From the NCBI GenBank assembly GCA_022709695.1, contig JAKLII010000004.1, positions 124,001 through 188,000 on the forward strand: 64,000 nt of DNA, read 5' to 3'. Below are positions 27,248 through 35,415 of this stretch, piece by piece. The translations under genes and the position numbers were made by a program. A model generated the notes under the pieces. It was given only the letters and a program-made list of their open reading frames with translations. It did no database searches and had not been told where the DNA came from. Origin of the DNA: Bacteroidota bacterium. GTDB taxonomy: Bacteria > Bacteroidota > Bacteroidia > Bacteroidales > SKPS01. Position 1 is the stretch's first letter; each line of letters starts with the position of its first letter.

Positions 27248-28300
27248 ATGATTCAGGAAGAAGTGATTATCCTGGCTATAGAGTCGTCATGCGACGATAC
27301 CTCAGCAGCGGTGCTGCGGGGCAGGAAGGTGCTGTCGAACATTATTGCCGGACAGAAGGTGCACGAGGAGTATGGTGGAGTGGTGCCCGAACTGGCCTCC
27401 CGGGCACACCAGCAGAACATTGTGCCGGTGGTACAGTCGGCGCTGAACCATGCCGGAATTGCCCCCGGCGACCTGGATGCCGTTGCCTTTACCCTGGGTC
27501 CCGGACTGATTGGCTCCCTGCTGGTGGGGGTTACCTTCTCGAAAGCCCTGGCGATGGCCCTGAACATCCCCCTGGTGCAGGTAGATCACCTCGAAGCGCA
27601 TGTGCTGGCCCACTTCATCGAAGGGCAGCATCCGGCTCCTCCCCCTTTCCCGTTCCTGTGCCTTACGGTATCGGGTGGCCACACCCAGATCCTCCGTGTC
27701 GATTCCCCGTTTGATCTCCACATCATCGGCAATACCATTGATGATGCAGCCGGAGAAGCATTCGACAAAGCCGCTAAAATCATGGGACTGCCCTACCCCG
27801 GCGGGCCCCTCATCGACAAGCTTGCCCTGCAGGGAAACCCCGAAGGGATCAGGCTGGCACTTCCAAGGATCCCCGATCTGGATTTTTCGTTTTCGGGCCT
27901 CAAGACCTCGTTTCTCTACCATATCCGCGACCATCTGAAAGAGAACCCCGCCTATATCGAAGAGCGCAGGAACGACCTTGCAGCGGCCATGCAGCAGGCC
28001 ATTGTTAAATCCCTGATTGAGAAACTAATCCTTGCTTCCAAAAAAACGGGCATCCGGCACATTGCCCTGGCAGGAGGTGTTTCTGCAAACAGCCATCTCA
28101 GAAAAACCGTGGTGGACACCGGGCGGGAAAAAGGGTGGACCACTTATATTCCCGAATTCAGGTATACAACTGACAATGCCGCGATGATTGGCATCGCCGG
28201 ATGGTTCAAATACCATGAAGGAATCTTTACCGATCAGCTGGCAACCCCTTATGCCAGTGCCTCCGGCAGGCCTGCCGGCAATCCGAAATCCTCCGGATAA
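27248..28300 (+). CDS. tsaD: tRNA N6-adenosine threonylcarbamoyltransferase TsaD
   Basis: This ~350-residue ASKHA-fold protein, with TsaB and TsaE, transfers threonylcarbamoyl to A37 of ANN-decoding tRNAs. It has IESSCDDTSAAV at the N-terminus, the metal-binding HLEAH, LTVSGGHTQI, FSFSGLKTS, LAGGVSANSHLR and YTTDNAAMIG. MtaB in this window acts on its product. The frame is open from 27101, but only the ATG at 27248 gives the family N-terminus. The GTG at 27263 is an alternative. The C-terminus overlaps the convergent thioesterase gene by 52 bases. Confidence 0.95.
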   Translation: MIQEEVIILAIESSCDDTSAAVLRGRKVLSNIIAGQKVHEEYGGVVPELASRAHQQNIVPVVQSALNHAGIAPGDLDAVAFTLGPGLIGSLLVGVTFSKALAMALNIPLVQVDHLEAHVLAHFIEGQHPAPPPFPFLCLTVSGGHTQILRVDSPFDLHIIGNTIDDAAGEAFDKAAKIMGLPYPGGPLIDKLALQGNPEGIRLALPRIPDLDFSFSGLKTSFLYHIRDHLKENPAYIEERRNDLAAAMQQAIVKSLIEKLILASKKTGIRHIALAGGVSANSHLRKTVVDTGREKGWTTYIPEFRYTTDNAAMIGIAGWFKYHEGIFTDQLATPYASASGRPAGNPKSSG

Positions 28301-28800
28301 CCCCAGGTCCCTTTGAACTGTTCGTGTCCCGGGTAGTACAAATCTGCTAAGGCTTTTTCAACAGGATAGGTGAAGAATTCGAGCTCTCCGCTGCTGCACA
28401 ACTCAAGCCTGTGGTTGTACAGGTTCACCTCAATCAAATAGAGGTTTCTGCGCTGAAGTATCTCCCTGCCAACGGTATACAGATCCCCTTCGGCCACGGA
28501 GGCCCCTTTGTGGTACCGCACTGAAAGGCGCGAGGTGAACCCTGCCGTTCCGGCTATGGCGTATATCCACCAGGCGGCCGTTTCGTCGAGCAGCGTGGCC
28601 TGGATGCCGCCGTGCAACAGGTTGTGATACCCCTGCAGATCAGGGTCGGGGTGCCAGCGGGTGATCAGGGTGCGGCCATTACGAAAGAAATCAAGCTTAA
28701 GCCCCTTCGGGTTTTTGCTGCTGCACCCGAAACAATGGTATCCGTCGCCAATCTGTTCAAAAGGGTTGTTGAGTTTTTCGATTTTGATCTCTGATGGCAT
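28249..28800 (-). CDS. Hotdog-fold thioesterase (PaaI/acyl-CoA thioesterase-like)
   Basis: This ~183-residue protein has a single hotdog domain. The helix-start motif NLLHGGIQATLLDETAAWW carries the Gly-Gly and the acidic residue expected at the active site of PaaI-type thioesterases. The N-terminal CFGCSSKNPKGLKLDF is a Cys-containing lead seen in a Bacteroidetes/proteobacterial subgroup. The substrate is unknown; acyl-CoA is the family default. ATG 28800 is used; ATG 28812 is equally possible. The -7 element at 28840-28847 rules out the longest frame. The 3' end overlaps tsaD by 52 bases, tail to tail. Confidence 0.8.
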   Translation of the reverse strand: MPSEIKIEKLNNPFEQIGDGYHCFGCSSKNPKGLKLDFFRNGRTLITRWHPDPDLQGYHNLLHGGIQATLLDETAAWWIYAIAGTAGFTSRLSVRYHKGASVAEGDLYTVGREILQRRNLYLIEVNLYNHRLELCSSGELEFFTYPVEKALADLYYPGHEQFKGTWGYPEDFGLPAGLPEALA

Positions 28801-28839
28801 AATCCGTGGCATGACAGGGTTCAGAAGGGTATCTGCCGG

Positions 28840-28847
28840 CAAAGGTA
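28840..28847 (-). promoter_or_regulatory. Bacteroidetes -7 element (TACCTTTG) for the thioesterase
   Basis: The minus strand reads TACCTTTG, 40 bases before the ATG at 28800. Confidence 0.6.
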
Positions 28848-28860
28848 CGGGGAAAATAAT

Positions 28861-28892
28861 GTGGAAATGTGAAAATGTGGAAATGTGAAAAT
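28861..28892. repeat. Two exact 16-base tandem copies
   Basis: GTGGAAATGTGAAAAT occurs twice in direct succession, followed by partial similarity. It is non-coding. Confidence 0.85.
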
Positions 28893-29174
28893 ATGCTGTA
28901 TTTTAACATATAAGATCATTTAAGGCATATAAGCTTATATGAAATCTTATATTTTCTTCTATGCCTTATATGGTTTAAAATCTGCGCATTCCTGTAAACC
29001 GGAACAAGTCCTGCAGCACATGAAATGGAACGCGGATGACGCTGATCTTTTTGATTTTCACTGATTTTAGAAATCAAACAGTAACTCCCTCTGTGTTCCT
29101 CTGTGGCCTCAGTGCCTCTGTGGTTTAAGAAAACTCTGAATATCAATCAAATAATAAATCAAATATTAACAACT
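28893..29174. other. Intergenic region with palindrome and dispersed repeats
   Basis: No gene is seen. It holds a perfect 16-base palindrome CATATAAGCTTATATG (28926-28941) with related AAGGCATATAAG copies around it. It also holds an ATGGAACGCGGATGACGCTGAT-type dispersed element (29024-29050) and a CTCTGTG-rich repeat (29087-29130). Confidence 0.6.
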
Positions 29175-29756
29175 TTACAAACTCACCACAAACCGAAAGG
29201 GCCTCAAAGCATCTTCACCCGCATAATCCACACCAATTCTGGGGGTTACCGTGATATCTGCCTCCGGAACCACCACCCCGTGATCCTCGATCCAGCAGGG
29301 ACCCGACAACAGTGAGGTTCCGGAAAGCCCGGTATGAATCCCCATCGCCTTCGACAACCGCCCCGGCCCGATGGTATCAGCCGGCTGCAATATCCCCCTG
29401 CCAAGCCGGGCCGCAGCCTGTTCCATCCCTGATACCACCTGTCCACCCCGCACCAACACAGCATCCGGAACATCCTCAACCCCCGTAACCACATTAAACA
29501 GATGGTGTATGCCGTAGCACAGGTACACATACGCTACTCCACCCCCACGATACATCACTTCTGTTCGCGGGGTTCGCCTGCCGTTATAGGCATGTGAGGC
29601 CCTGTCGGTAATACCGGCGTAGGCTTCTGTCTCGGAAATCATCAGCTTCGTAATACCGGCCTCCGTTTCGTGGCACAACACCTTACCCAGCAGTTCGCGG
29701 GCGATGAGGACCACATCATGCCGCCTGTAGAAATCTGCACAGAGCCGCCGGATCAT
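29175..29756 (-). CDS. mpg: 3-methyladenine DNA glycosylase (AAG/MPG family)
   Basis: This ~193-residue base-excision enzyme removes alkylated purines. It has LLGKVLCHE, the catalytic glutamate in ISETEAYAG, the nucleotide-flipping strand GVAYVYLCYGIHHLFNVV, and VLVRGG plus the late GPGRLSKAMGI. This is the mammalian-type AAG fold, not AlkA. Its ATG at 29756 overlaps the recQ stop in ATGA, so the two are co-translated. The pair forms a small DNA repair operon. A longer start at 29771 would overlap recQ by 19 bases. Confidence 0.92.
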   Translation of the reverse strand: MIRRLCADFYRRHDVVLIARELLGKVLCHETEAGITKLMISETEAYAGITDRASHAYNGRRTPRTEVMYRGGGVAYVYLCYGIHHLFNVVTGVEDVPDAVLVRGGQVVSGMEQAAARLGRGILQPADTIGPGRLSKAMGIHTGLSGTSLLSGPCWIEDHGVVVPEADITVTPRIGVDYAGEDALRPFRFVVSL

Positions 29757-31663
29757 TTTCGCTTGCTCCATACCAGCTTGTTTCCGAACCAGTTGATCTT
29801 ATCATGTTCGATAAGCCACCGCACCACCTTCACGCACTTCTGTTCCTGTATGGCAGGTATACGAACCAGCAGTTCCTCCATGGTGAGCGGTTCGCTCAGC
29901 AGCAGGGGTTTGATCACCTCTACCACCTGGTCGAACTCGTAGGTGCTCATTCCCATGGTGTTGCGTTTCAAACACACATCACACAAGCCGCAGCGTACTG
30001 CCCCTTTTTCACCGAAATACTCCAGCAAAACCAGACTGCGACATTTGGCGTCAGAAACCGCATACCGGATCATCACCTCAAGCCGCTTCTCCGCCCGCTC
30101 TTTCCGCAAAAGGTAATCGTTCCTTCCGAACGACATATGGGCCACATCCTGCCTGGGGTAGATGAAATAGATCCGCGGGTTGCCATTCCGGGGCTGGTAC
30201 GCCAGGATACCCGACTGATCCAGGTGCCTGAGCATCTGGACAATATCAAGCACAGACCGCTTTGCCCGGGCAGCCAGCGCTTCCTCGCTGATCTTCACAA
30301 AGTCGGAAAATATACCGGCATACGACCTGATGATCAACCGAATAATAGGATCATAGGACAGGTTTTTTACCTGAAAGCGGTACAGTTCTTCGGTATTTAC
30401 CAGCATCATCACGCGGCTTGGCTCAAGCAACCCTTCGTTCATGGTTATATATCCCTGCTGCTCAATGGCTTTGAGGCAGTAGAAAACATCGCGGGGATTT
30501 CGGTTGTTGCGGGTTGCGAAATCGTTGATATCGAAATCGAAACTGCATTCGCGGCCACTTCCCACCGCCAGATTGTAGTAGTTGCACAGTGCATTGTACA
30601 CTTTGCGGATCTCGGCGACCTCGGGCCAGGCCTGCTTCAGTGCCTGCCGTGCTTTGATCACATCAGCCTTCTCGTGCAGCAGCACGGCATAGCTCTTTTT
30701 GCCATCCCTGCCCCCCCGGCCTGCCTCCTGAAAATAGGCCTCTGGGGTATCCGGAATGTCGATATGGATCACCAGCCTGACATCCGGTTTGTCGATCCCC
30801 ATTCCGAAGGCGTTGGTTGCTACCATCATCCGTGTTTTCCCTGAGATCCACTCGCTCTGACGCTTATCGCGCACCTCCTGCCCCAGCCCGGCATGGTAAG
30901 CAAGGGCCGGGATCCCCTTTCCGGAAAGAAATGCGGCCAGCTCTTCGGTAAGCTTCCGGTTGCGCACATACACAATGCCCGTTCCGGGTATCTTACGGCA
31001 GATCCGGATCACACGGTTATATTTGTCCTCCTCGGCTATCGACATGTATATCAGGTTGTCGCGCGCAAAGCTCTTGCTGAACAGCCTGCCGTTCCGGAAA
31101 GCCAGCTTATCCATAATGTCGGCAGTAACCTCTGGGGTTGCCGTGGCCGTGAGGGCGATCACAGGTACATCGGGAAAAAACTGCCGTATTTCGGCAATCT
31201 GCAGGTAGGGCGGACGGAAGTCGTAACCCCACTGGCTGATACAGTGTGCCTCGTCCACAGCCAGGGTCTTTACCGGCATCTCAGGAAGCACATTCCTGAA
31301 GGTTTCAGTCTGCAGCCGCTCGGGCGAGAGGTACAGAAACCTCAGGTTACCTGCACATGCCTCATCGAGGATGTGGTCGATCTCACGGGAATGCATGCCG
31401 GTATAGAGCGCCCTTGCAGATAACCCTTTCTTTTCCAGATTCTCCACCTGATCCTTCATCAGGGCGATGAGCGGACTCACCACCAGGCACAGCCCGCCCC
31501 GGATGATCCCCGGAACCTGAAAACATACCGACTTGCCGCCTCCGGTAGGAAGCAGTGCCATGGTATCGGTGCCGGCTATCACACTCTCTATGATATCCTG
31601 CTGCAGGGGCCTGAAAGCGGTGTGCCCCCAGTATTCCAGAAGTGTTTTGTGCAGCAGATCCAT
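29753..31663 (-). CDS. recQ: ATP-dependent DNA helicase RecQ
   Basis: This 636-residue superfamily 2 helicase unwinds DNA 3'-5' in recombination and repair. Walker A is TGGGKS (40-45), and the Walker B DEAH box is at 137-140, followed by the aromatic-rich CISQWGYDFRP. Motifs VSPLIALMKDQ, LTATAT, and ATNAFGMGIDKPDVR with QEAGRGGRDG follow. The zinc-binding subdomain RCGLCDVCLKRN is near residue 580. I see no HRDC domain; the protein ends soon after a winged-helix-like part, as in the shorter RecQ paralogue of Bacteroidetes. It is coupled to the glycosylase downstream. Confidence 0.95.
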   Translation of the reverse strand: MDLLHKTLLEYWGHTAFRPLQQDIIESVIAGTDTMALLPTGGGKSVCFQVPGIIRGGLCLVVSPLIALMKDQVENLEKKGLSARALYTGMHSREIDHILDEACAGNLRFLYLSPERLQTETFRNVLPEMPVKTLAVDEAHCISQWGYDFRPPYLQIAEIRQFFPDVPVIALTATATPEVTADIMDKLAFRNGRLFSKSFARDNLIYMSIAEEDKYNRVIRICRKIPGTGIVYVRNRKLTEELAAFLSGKGIPALAYHAGLGQEVRDKRQSEWISGKTRMMVATNAFGMGIDKPDVRLVIHIDIPDTPEAYFQEAGRGGRDGKKSYAVLLHEKADVIKARQALKQAWPEVAEIRKVYNALCNYYNLAVGSGRECSFDFDINDFATRNNRNPRDVFYCLKAIEQQGYITMNEGLLEPSRVMMLVNTEELYRFQVKNLSYDPIIRLIIRSYAGIFSDFVKISEEALAARAKRSVLDIVQMLRHLDQSGILAYQPRNGNPRIYFIYPRQDVAHMSFGRNDYLLRKERAEKRLEVMIRYAVSDAKCRSLVLLEYFGEKGAVRCGLCDVCLKRNTMGMSTYEFDQVVEVIKPLLLSEPLTMEELLVRIPAIQEQKCVKVVRWLIEHDKINWFGNKLVWSKRK

Positions 31664-31737
31664 AAAAGAAGGGTTCTAATATTGCTGTAAATATAGGCTG
31701 TTTTCAGATGCACGCCGGTAGCTTCAGGTCATTTTTG

Positions 31738-31745
31738 TATCTTTA
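31738..31745 (+). promoter_or_regulatory. Near-match -7 element (TATCTTTA)
   Basis: TATCTTTA has one mismatch to TAnnTTTG and lies 69 bases before the ankyrin gene. Confidence 0.3.
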
Positions 31746-31814
31746 GCGGCCTTTTGGGAAGGCAGCTGCTCCGGTGGCAGCACCGGATTTTGCGTAAAGA
31801 ACAGATTCCCCACA

Positions 31815-33203
31815 ATGAACAGGTACCTGATTAACCTCCTGATTATCTGCATCCCGGCAGTGCTCGTGCCGGAAAGATCTGCCGCTCAGGATGCTTCCGA
31901 TACTCTCTGCTGGAAATTTCAAACAGCTGCCTGGGAAGGCGACAGCTCCACTCTGCTGATGCTTCTTTCCGACAGTACGCTGGATATCGATTGCTTTTTC
32001 GACGGAGAAACCAACGCCCTGGGATATGCAGTACAGCAGGGGCATTACCCTGTTGCGGAGTTGCTGCTACAATACGGAGCCAATCCCAATGGCCATCCGG
32101 AAATCAGCCATACCCCGCTTAGCCTTGCAGCCGGTACAGGAAACCTGGAAATAGCTGAACTGCTGATACTTTACGGGGCCAGCCCAGACCTGGCCGACAG
32201 GTTCTCGCTTACGCCTCTCCTCAGGGCTGTATACTATAACGACTTCCTGATGGCCGACATGCTTCTGCACTATGGCGCATTCCCCGACACTCCCCTGCGC
32301 GATGGCACCCCTCCCCTGCTCACGGCAACCCTTCTGCACCATTACGACCTCATCGCACTGCTCCTCAGTAAAGGGGCAGACCCCGGAAAACCTGACTTCA
32401 ACGGCTTCACTCCGCTGATGGCTGCCGCTGCGGCCAATGACACCCTGGCAGGAAGTATGCTTCTGGAGGCAGGCGCAAATCCTGCCGATACCACTCCGGC
32501 CGGTTGGAATGCACTGGCTTACGCCATGAGCCAGGGCAGCACAGAGATGGCTGCCATTCTCACACCCCCCCGGCAAAATCCCCTGCCCGGGGAGCTTCGA
32601 AAGCTTATCCTCCATAATCAGGGGAAATTCCGACCAGGCGCCATAAAATCCCTGGGCCTGAACACCGGTCTCAAACCCCTGGCAGGATGGATGACCATGG
32701 GCTGGAGTTTGCGTTTCACGGGAAAAGACCTTATGTACAGCTACAATGCCGGGATCATGGAACTGAGATACAACACCCTTGTATCCACCGGGTTTTCAAA
32801 CAGGCGACGTACCGCTATGGTAACTGTCCCCGGGACCGGAGACACCCTGCTGTACCAGATGCAGGGGCGGAGGAATATGGTATTTCTGGAGCTCGACAAA
32901 CATTTCAGGATCGCAGGAACACCCAAACGATGGTTTTCATTGTCGGCCGGAATTACACCGTTTTATGCTTGGGGACGCTTCAGAGGCTCGGAAAAGCGGC
33001 CCTGGCAGGGTTTCGGCACGGGTGTTTTTGCCGGTATCCGGTTCGAAACCAGTATATTGTCGCTATACAGCCGGTATGGATACCTCCCCTTGCATGATGC
33101 CCCCGTTCCTGACTGGAGCTTTGAGACCGGGCTTACCCTCTCTTTTCGCGGAAACCGATATCAGTTGAAAAATAAACCGATCCCTTATGAGTTCTCGTTA
33201 TAA
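31815..33203 (+). CDS. Exported ankyrin-repeat protein with C-terminal beta-barrel-like domain
   Basis: This is a 462-residue protein with a signal peptide (cleavage near ERSAAQ, residue ~25). Residues ~65-250 hold about six ankyrin repeats: NALGYAVQQGHYPVAELLL, TPLSLAAGTGNLEIAELL, TPLLRAVYYNDFLMADMLL and similar. Residues ~280-462 switch to alternating aromatic/polar strands. They end SWSFETGLTLSFRG-like and resemble a small outer-membrane beta-barrel or porin-family domain. An ankyrin array joined to a barrel would place the repeats in the periplasm. It overlaps the next lipoprotein gene by 17 bases, so the two are probably co-expressed. Function is unknown. Confidence 0.78.
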   Translation: MNRYLINLLIICIPAVLVPERSAAQDASDTLCWKFQTAAWEGDSSTLLMLLSDSTLDIDCFFDGETNALGYAVQQGHYPVAELLLQYGANPNGHPEISHTPLSLAAGTGNLEIAELLILYGASPDLADRFSLTPLLRAVYYNDFLMADMLLHYGAFPDTPLRDGTPPLLTATLLHHYDLIALLLSKGADPGKPDFNGFTPLMAAAAANDTLAGSMLLEAGANPADTTPAGWNALAYAMSQGSTEMAAILTPPRQNPLPGELRKLILHNQGKFRPGAIKSLGLNTGLKPLAGWMTMGWSLRFTGKDLMYSYNAGIMELRYNTLVSTGFSNRRRTAMVTVPGTGDTLLYQMQGRRNMVFLELDKHFRIAGTPKRWFSLSAGITPFYAWGRFRGSEKRPWQGFGTGVFAGIRFETSILSLYSRYGYLPLHDAPVPDWSFETGLTLSFRGNRYQLKNKPIPYEFSL

Positions 33204-33636
33204 AATCATCAACACCGTATTCATTTTTATGCTGATAACCGGGTCTGTGGGTTGTGCCAACTATGAGTTCTGGTCGGATGCCTGCGACGACTGTATTTCG
33301 GATGAACCCACAGAGGGTGAGCTCAGGCTGCAGTTCCTGATCAACGATCAGTATCCTGAAGTGGTGTACAGGGTGTACGAGGGTACTGTGGAATCGGGTA
33401 CCTTGCTCTTCACCGATACTGCCAGGGAGGAGGAGCTTACCTGGGTACTTCCGGCTGAAAAGGAGTATGCTGCCGAAGCCCTGTATCCTGAAGACGGCAA
33501 AATGGTGGTGGTGGTCGACGGTGACAAAATCAGGACGCAAACCACCAGCTGCACCGATCCCTACGATTCGGAAAGTACAATCAGTTGCTGGTTTGTGATT
33601 CCGGCAAGACTAAATCTGAAAAAGAACCCACAATGA
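33187..33636 (+). CDS. Small predicted lipoprotein, unknown
   Basis: This 149-residue protein has a signal peptide and lipobox cysteine at residue 23 (GSVGC). The mature part contains four further cysteines in CDDC and in TSCTDPYDSESTISCW, which could form two disulfides. A repeated beta pattern (RLQFLINDQYPEVVYRVYEG) suggests a small beta-sandwich. I recognise no family. Its start lies 17 bases inside the ankyrin gene, and its end overlaps the Nudix start (ATGA). It is therefore the middle gene of a tight three-gene run. Confidence 0.75.
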   Translation: MSSRYKIINTVFIFMLITGSVGCANYEFWSDACDDCISDEPTEGELRLQFLINDQYPEVVYRVYEGTVESGTLLFTDTAREEELTWVLPAEKEYAAEALYPEDGKMVVVVDGDKIRTQTTSCTDPYDSESTISCWFVIPARLNLKKNPQ

Positions 33637-34325
33637 AACAACATACAATATTGGTAGATCCCCAAACCCAACAGCTGTTTGAAAGGCTGCAACCGGCTCT
33701 GAGCCTCACATTGCCCGGCACTGAAGCGCAGATGCAGATGGTGCCGGCTGCCCGCCACGACCAGATTTTCAGGCAGAAACATCAGACCCCGGTGCACAGC
33801 AGCATCCTGATTGTGATGTATTTCAAGGGACAAAAGGTCCATGTGCTCTTCATCAGGCGTCCTGAATATCCGGGAGTTCACAGCGGACAGATTGCCTTCC
33901 CCGGTGGCCGAAGGGAGCCGGAGGATGCAGACAATCTGGCCACCGGACTCCGTGAAACGGAAGAGGAGACCGGGATACAGCGGGAAACCCTGCAGATTGC
34001 CGGGGCCTTGACACCGCTGTATATTCCCCCCAGCAATTACCTGGTGTTTCCTTTCGTGGCGGTTGCCCCGCCCGATCCACGATTTATTCCCGATCCAACC
34101 GAAGTAGCCTCTATTGTGGAAATACCCCTCGAAAACCTGCTTAACCCCGACAGCATCAGGCTCATGCCACCTGCCCGTGAGTTCAGCTTTCTGGAAGTAC
34201 CAGCCTATGTGATTGGTGAAACAGTCATCTGGGGAGCCACTGCCATGATTACGGCAGAACTCCTCGCTGTGATCAGCAGGGTGAAAACCTTGCAGCAAAC
34301 GGAAAAAACCGGGATTACGGAATAA
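33633..34325 (+). CDS. Nudix hydrolase, CoA pyrophosphatase type
   Basis: This ~230-residue protein has a Nudix box of the CoA/NudL kind: FPGGRREPEDADNLATGL followed by RETEEETGI. The preceding VLFIRRPEYPGVHSGQIAF is the UPF0035 segment typical of CoA diphosphatases, which cut CoA into phosphopantetheine and 3',5'-ADP. The ATG at 33633 overlaps the previous stop by four bases; I prefer it to the frame opening at 33585. The C-terminus overlaps the convergent osmC gene by 11 bases. Confidence 0.88.
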   Translation: MKQHTILVDPQTQQLFERLQPALSLTLPGTEAQMQMVPAARHDQIFRQKHQTPVHSSILIVMYFKGQKVHVLFIRRPEYPGVHSGQIAFPGGRREPEDADNLATGLRETEEETGIQRETLQIAGALTPLYIPPSNYLVFPFVAVAPPDPRFIPDPTEVASIVEIPLENLLNPDSIRLMPPAREFSFLEVPAYVIGETVIWGATAMITAELLAVISRVKTLQQTEKTGITE

Positions 34326-34731
34326 GCCTGATCTCGTGGGTGATGGTGGCGAATTTCCGGTACATGGCACTCACGCCGCAGTATTTCTCCTGTGAAAGGT
34401 GAATGGCTTTTTCAAGCTTTTCAGGATCCAGTCCTTCGCCTTTAAACTGAAAAATCAGGTGAAAAGAGGAATACACCTTCGGGTGTTCATCGGTGAGGGA
34501 TGCCTCTACCATGATGGTCAGATCCTCCGGTTCTGATTTCATTTTTTTCAGAATGGAGATTACATCCATGGCAGTACATCCTGCCAGGGCAGCCAGCATC
34601 AAAGGTTTAGGCCGGGGACCACGGTTCTCGCCACCTACCATTTCGTCGGCATCGAGGGTGATCCTGTGTTCATTGACTTCAGCGCTGAAAGCCATGTCTT
34701 CCAGCCAGTTGAGCTCAATACGGTGTTTCAT
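34315..34731 (-). CDS. OsmC family peroxiredoxin-like protein
   Basis: This 138-residue protein has the OsmC fold. The two redox cysteines are Cys52 (ALAGCTAMDV, at the start of the central helix) and Cys118 (EKYCGVS). OsmC/Ohr proteins reduce organic hydroperoxides with these cysteines. The short form with GGENRGPRPKPLML is nearer to the general YhfA/OsmC branch than to Ohr. The -7 element at 34755-34762 lies 23 bases upstream of the ATG. Confidence 0.9.
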   Translation of the reverse strand: MKHRIELNWLEDMAFSAEVNEHRITLDADEMVGGENRGPRPKPLMLAALAGCTAMDVISILKKMKSEPEDLTIMVEASLTDEHPKVYSSFHLIFQFKGEGLDPEKLEKAIHLSQEKYCGVSAMYRKFATITHEIRLIP

Positions 34732-34754
34732 AAACGCTTTTAAACGGTTGGCCG

Positions 34755-34762
34755 CAAAGATA
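34755..34762 (-). promoter_or_regulatory. Bacteroidetes -7 element (TATCTTTG) for osmC-like gene
   Basis: The minus strand reads TATCTTTG just before the ATG at 34731. Confidence 0.6.

Positions 34763-35415
<653 letters not shown>

Noticed and set aside
27016..27714. Long open frame overlapping tsaD
   Set aside because: Different frame of the tsaD start region and the repeat array; low-complexity product, while TsaD motifs are in the other frame.
28861..28892. CRISPR array
   Set aside because: Only two adjacent 16-base units without spacers; no cas gene in the window.
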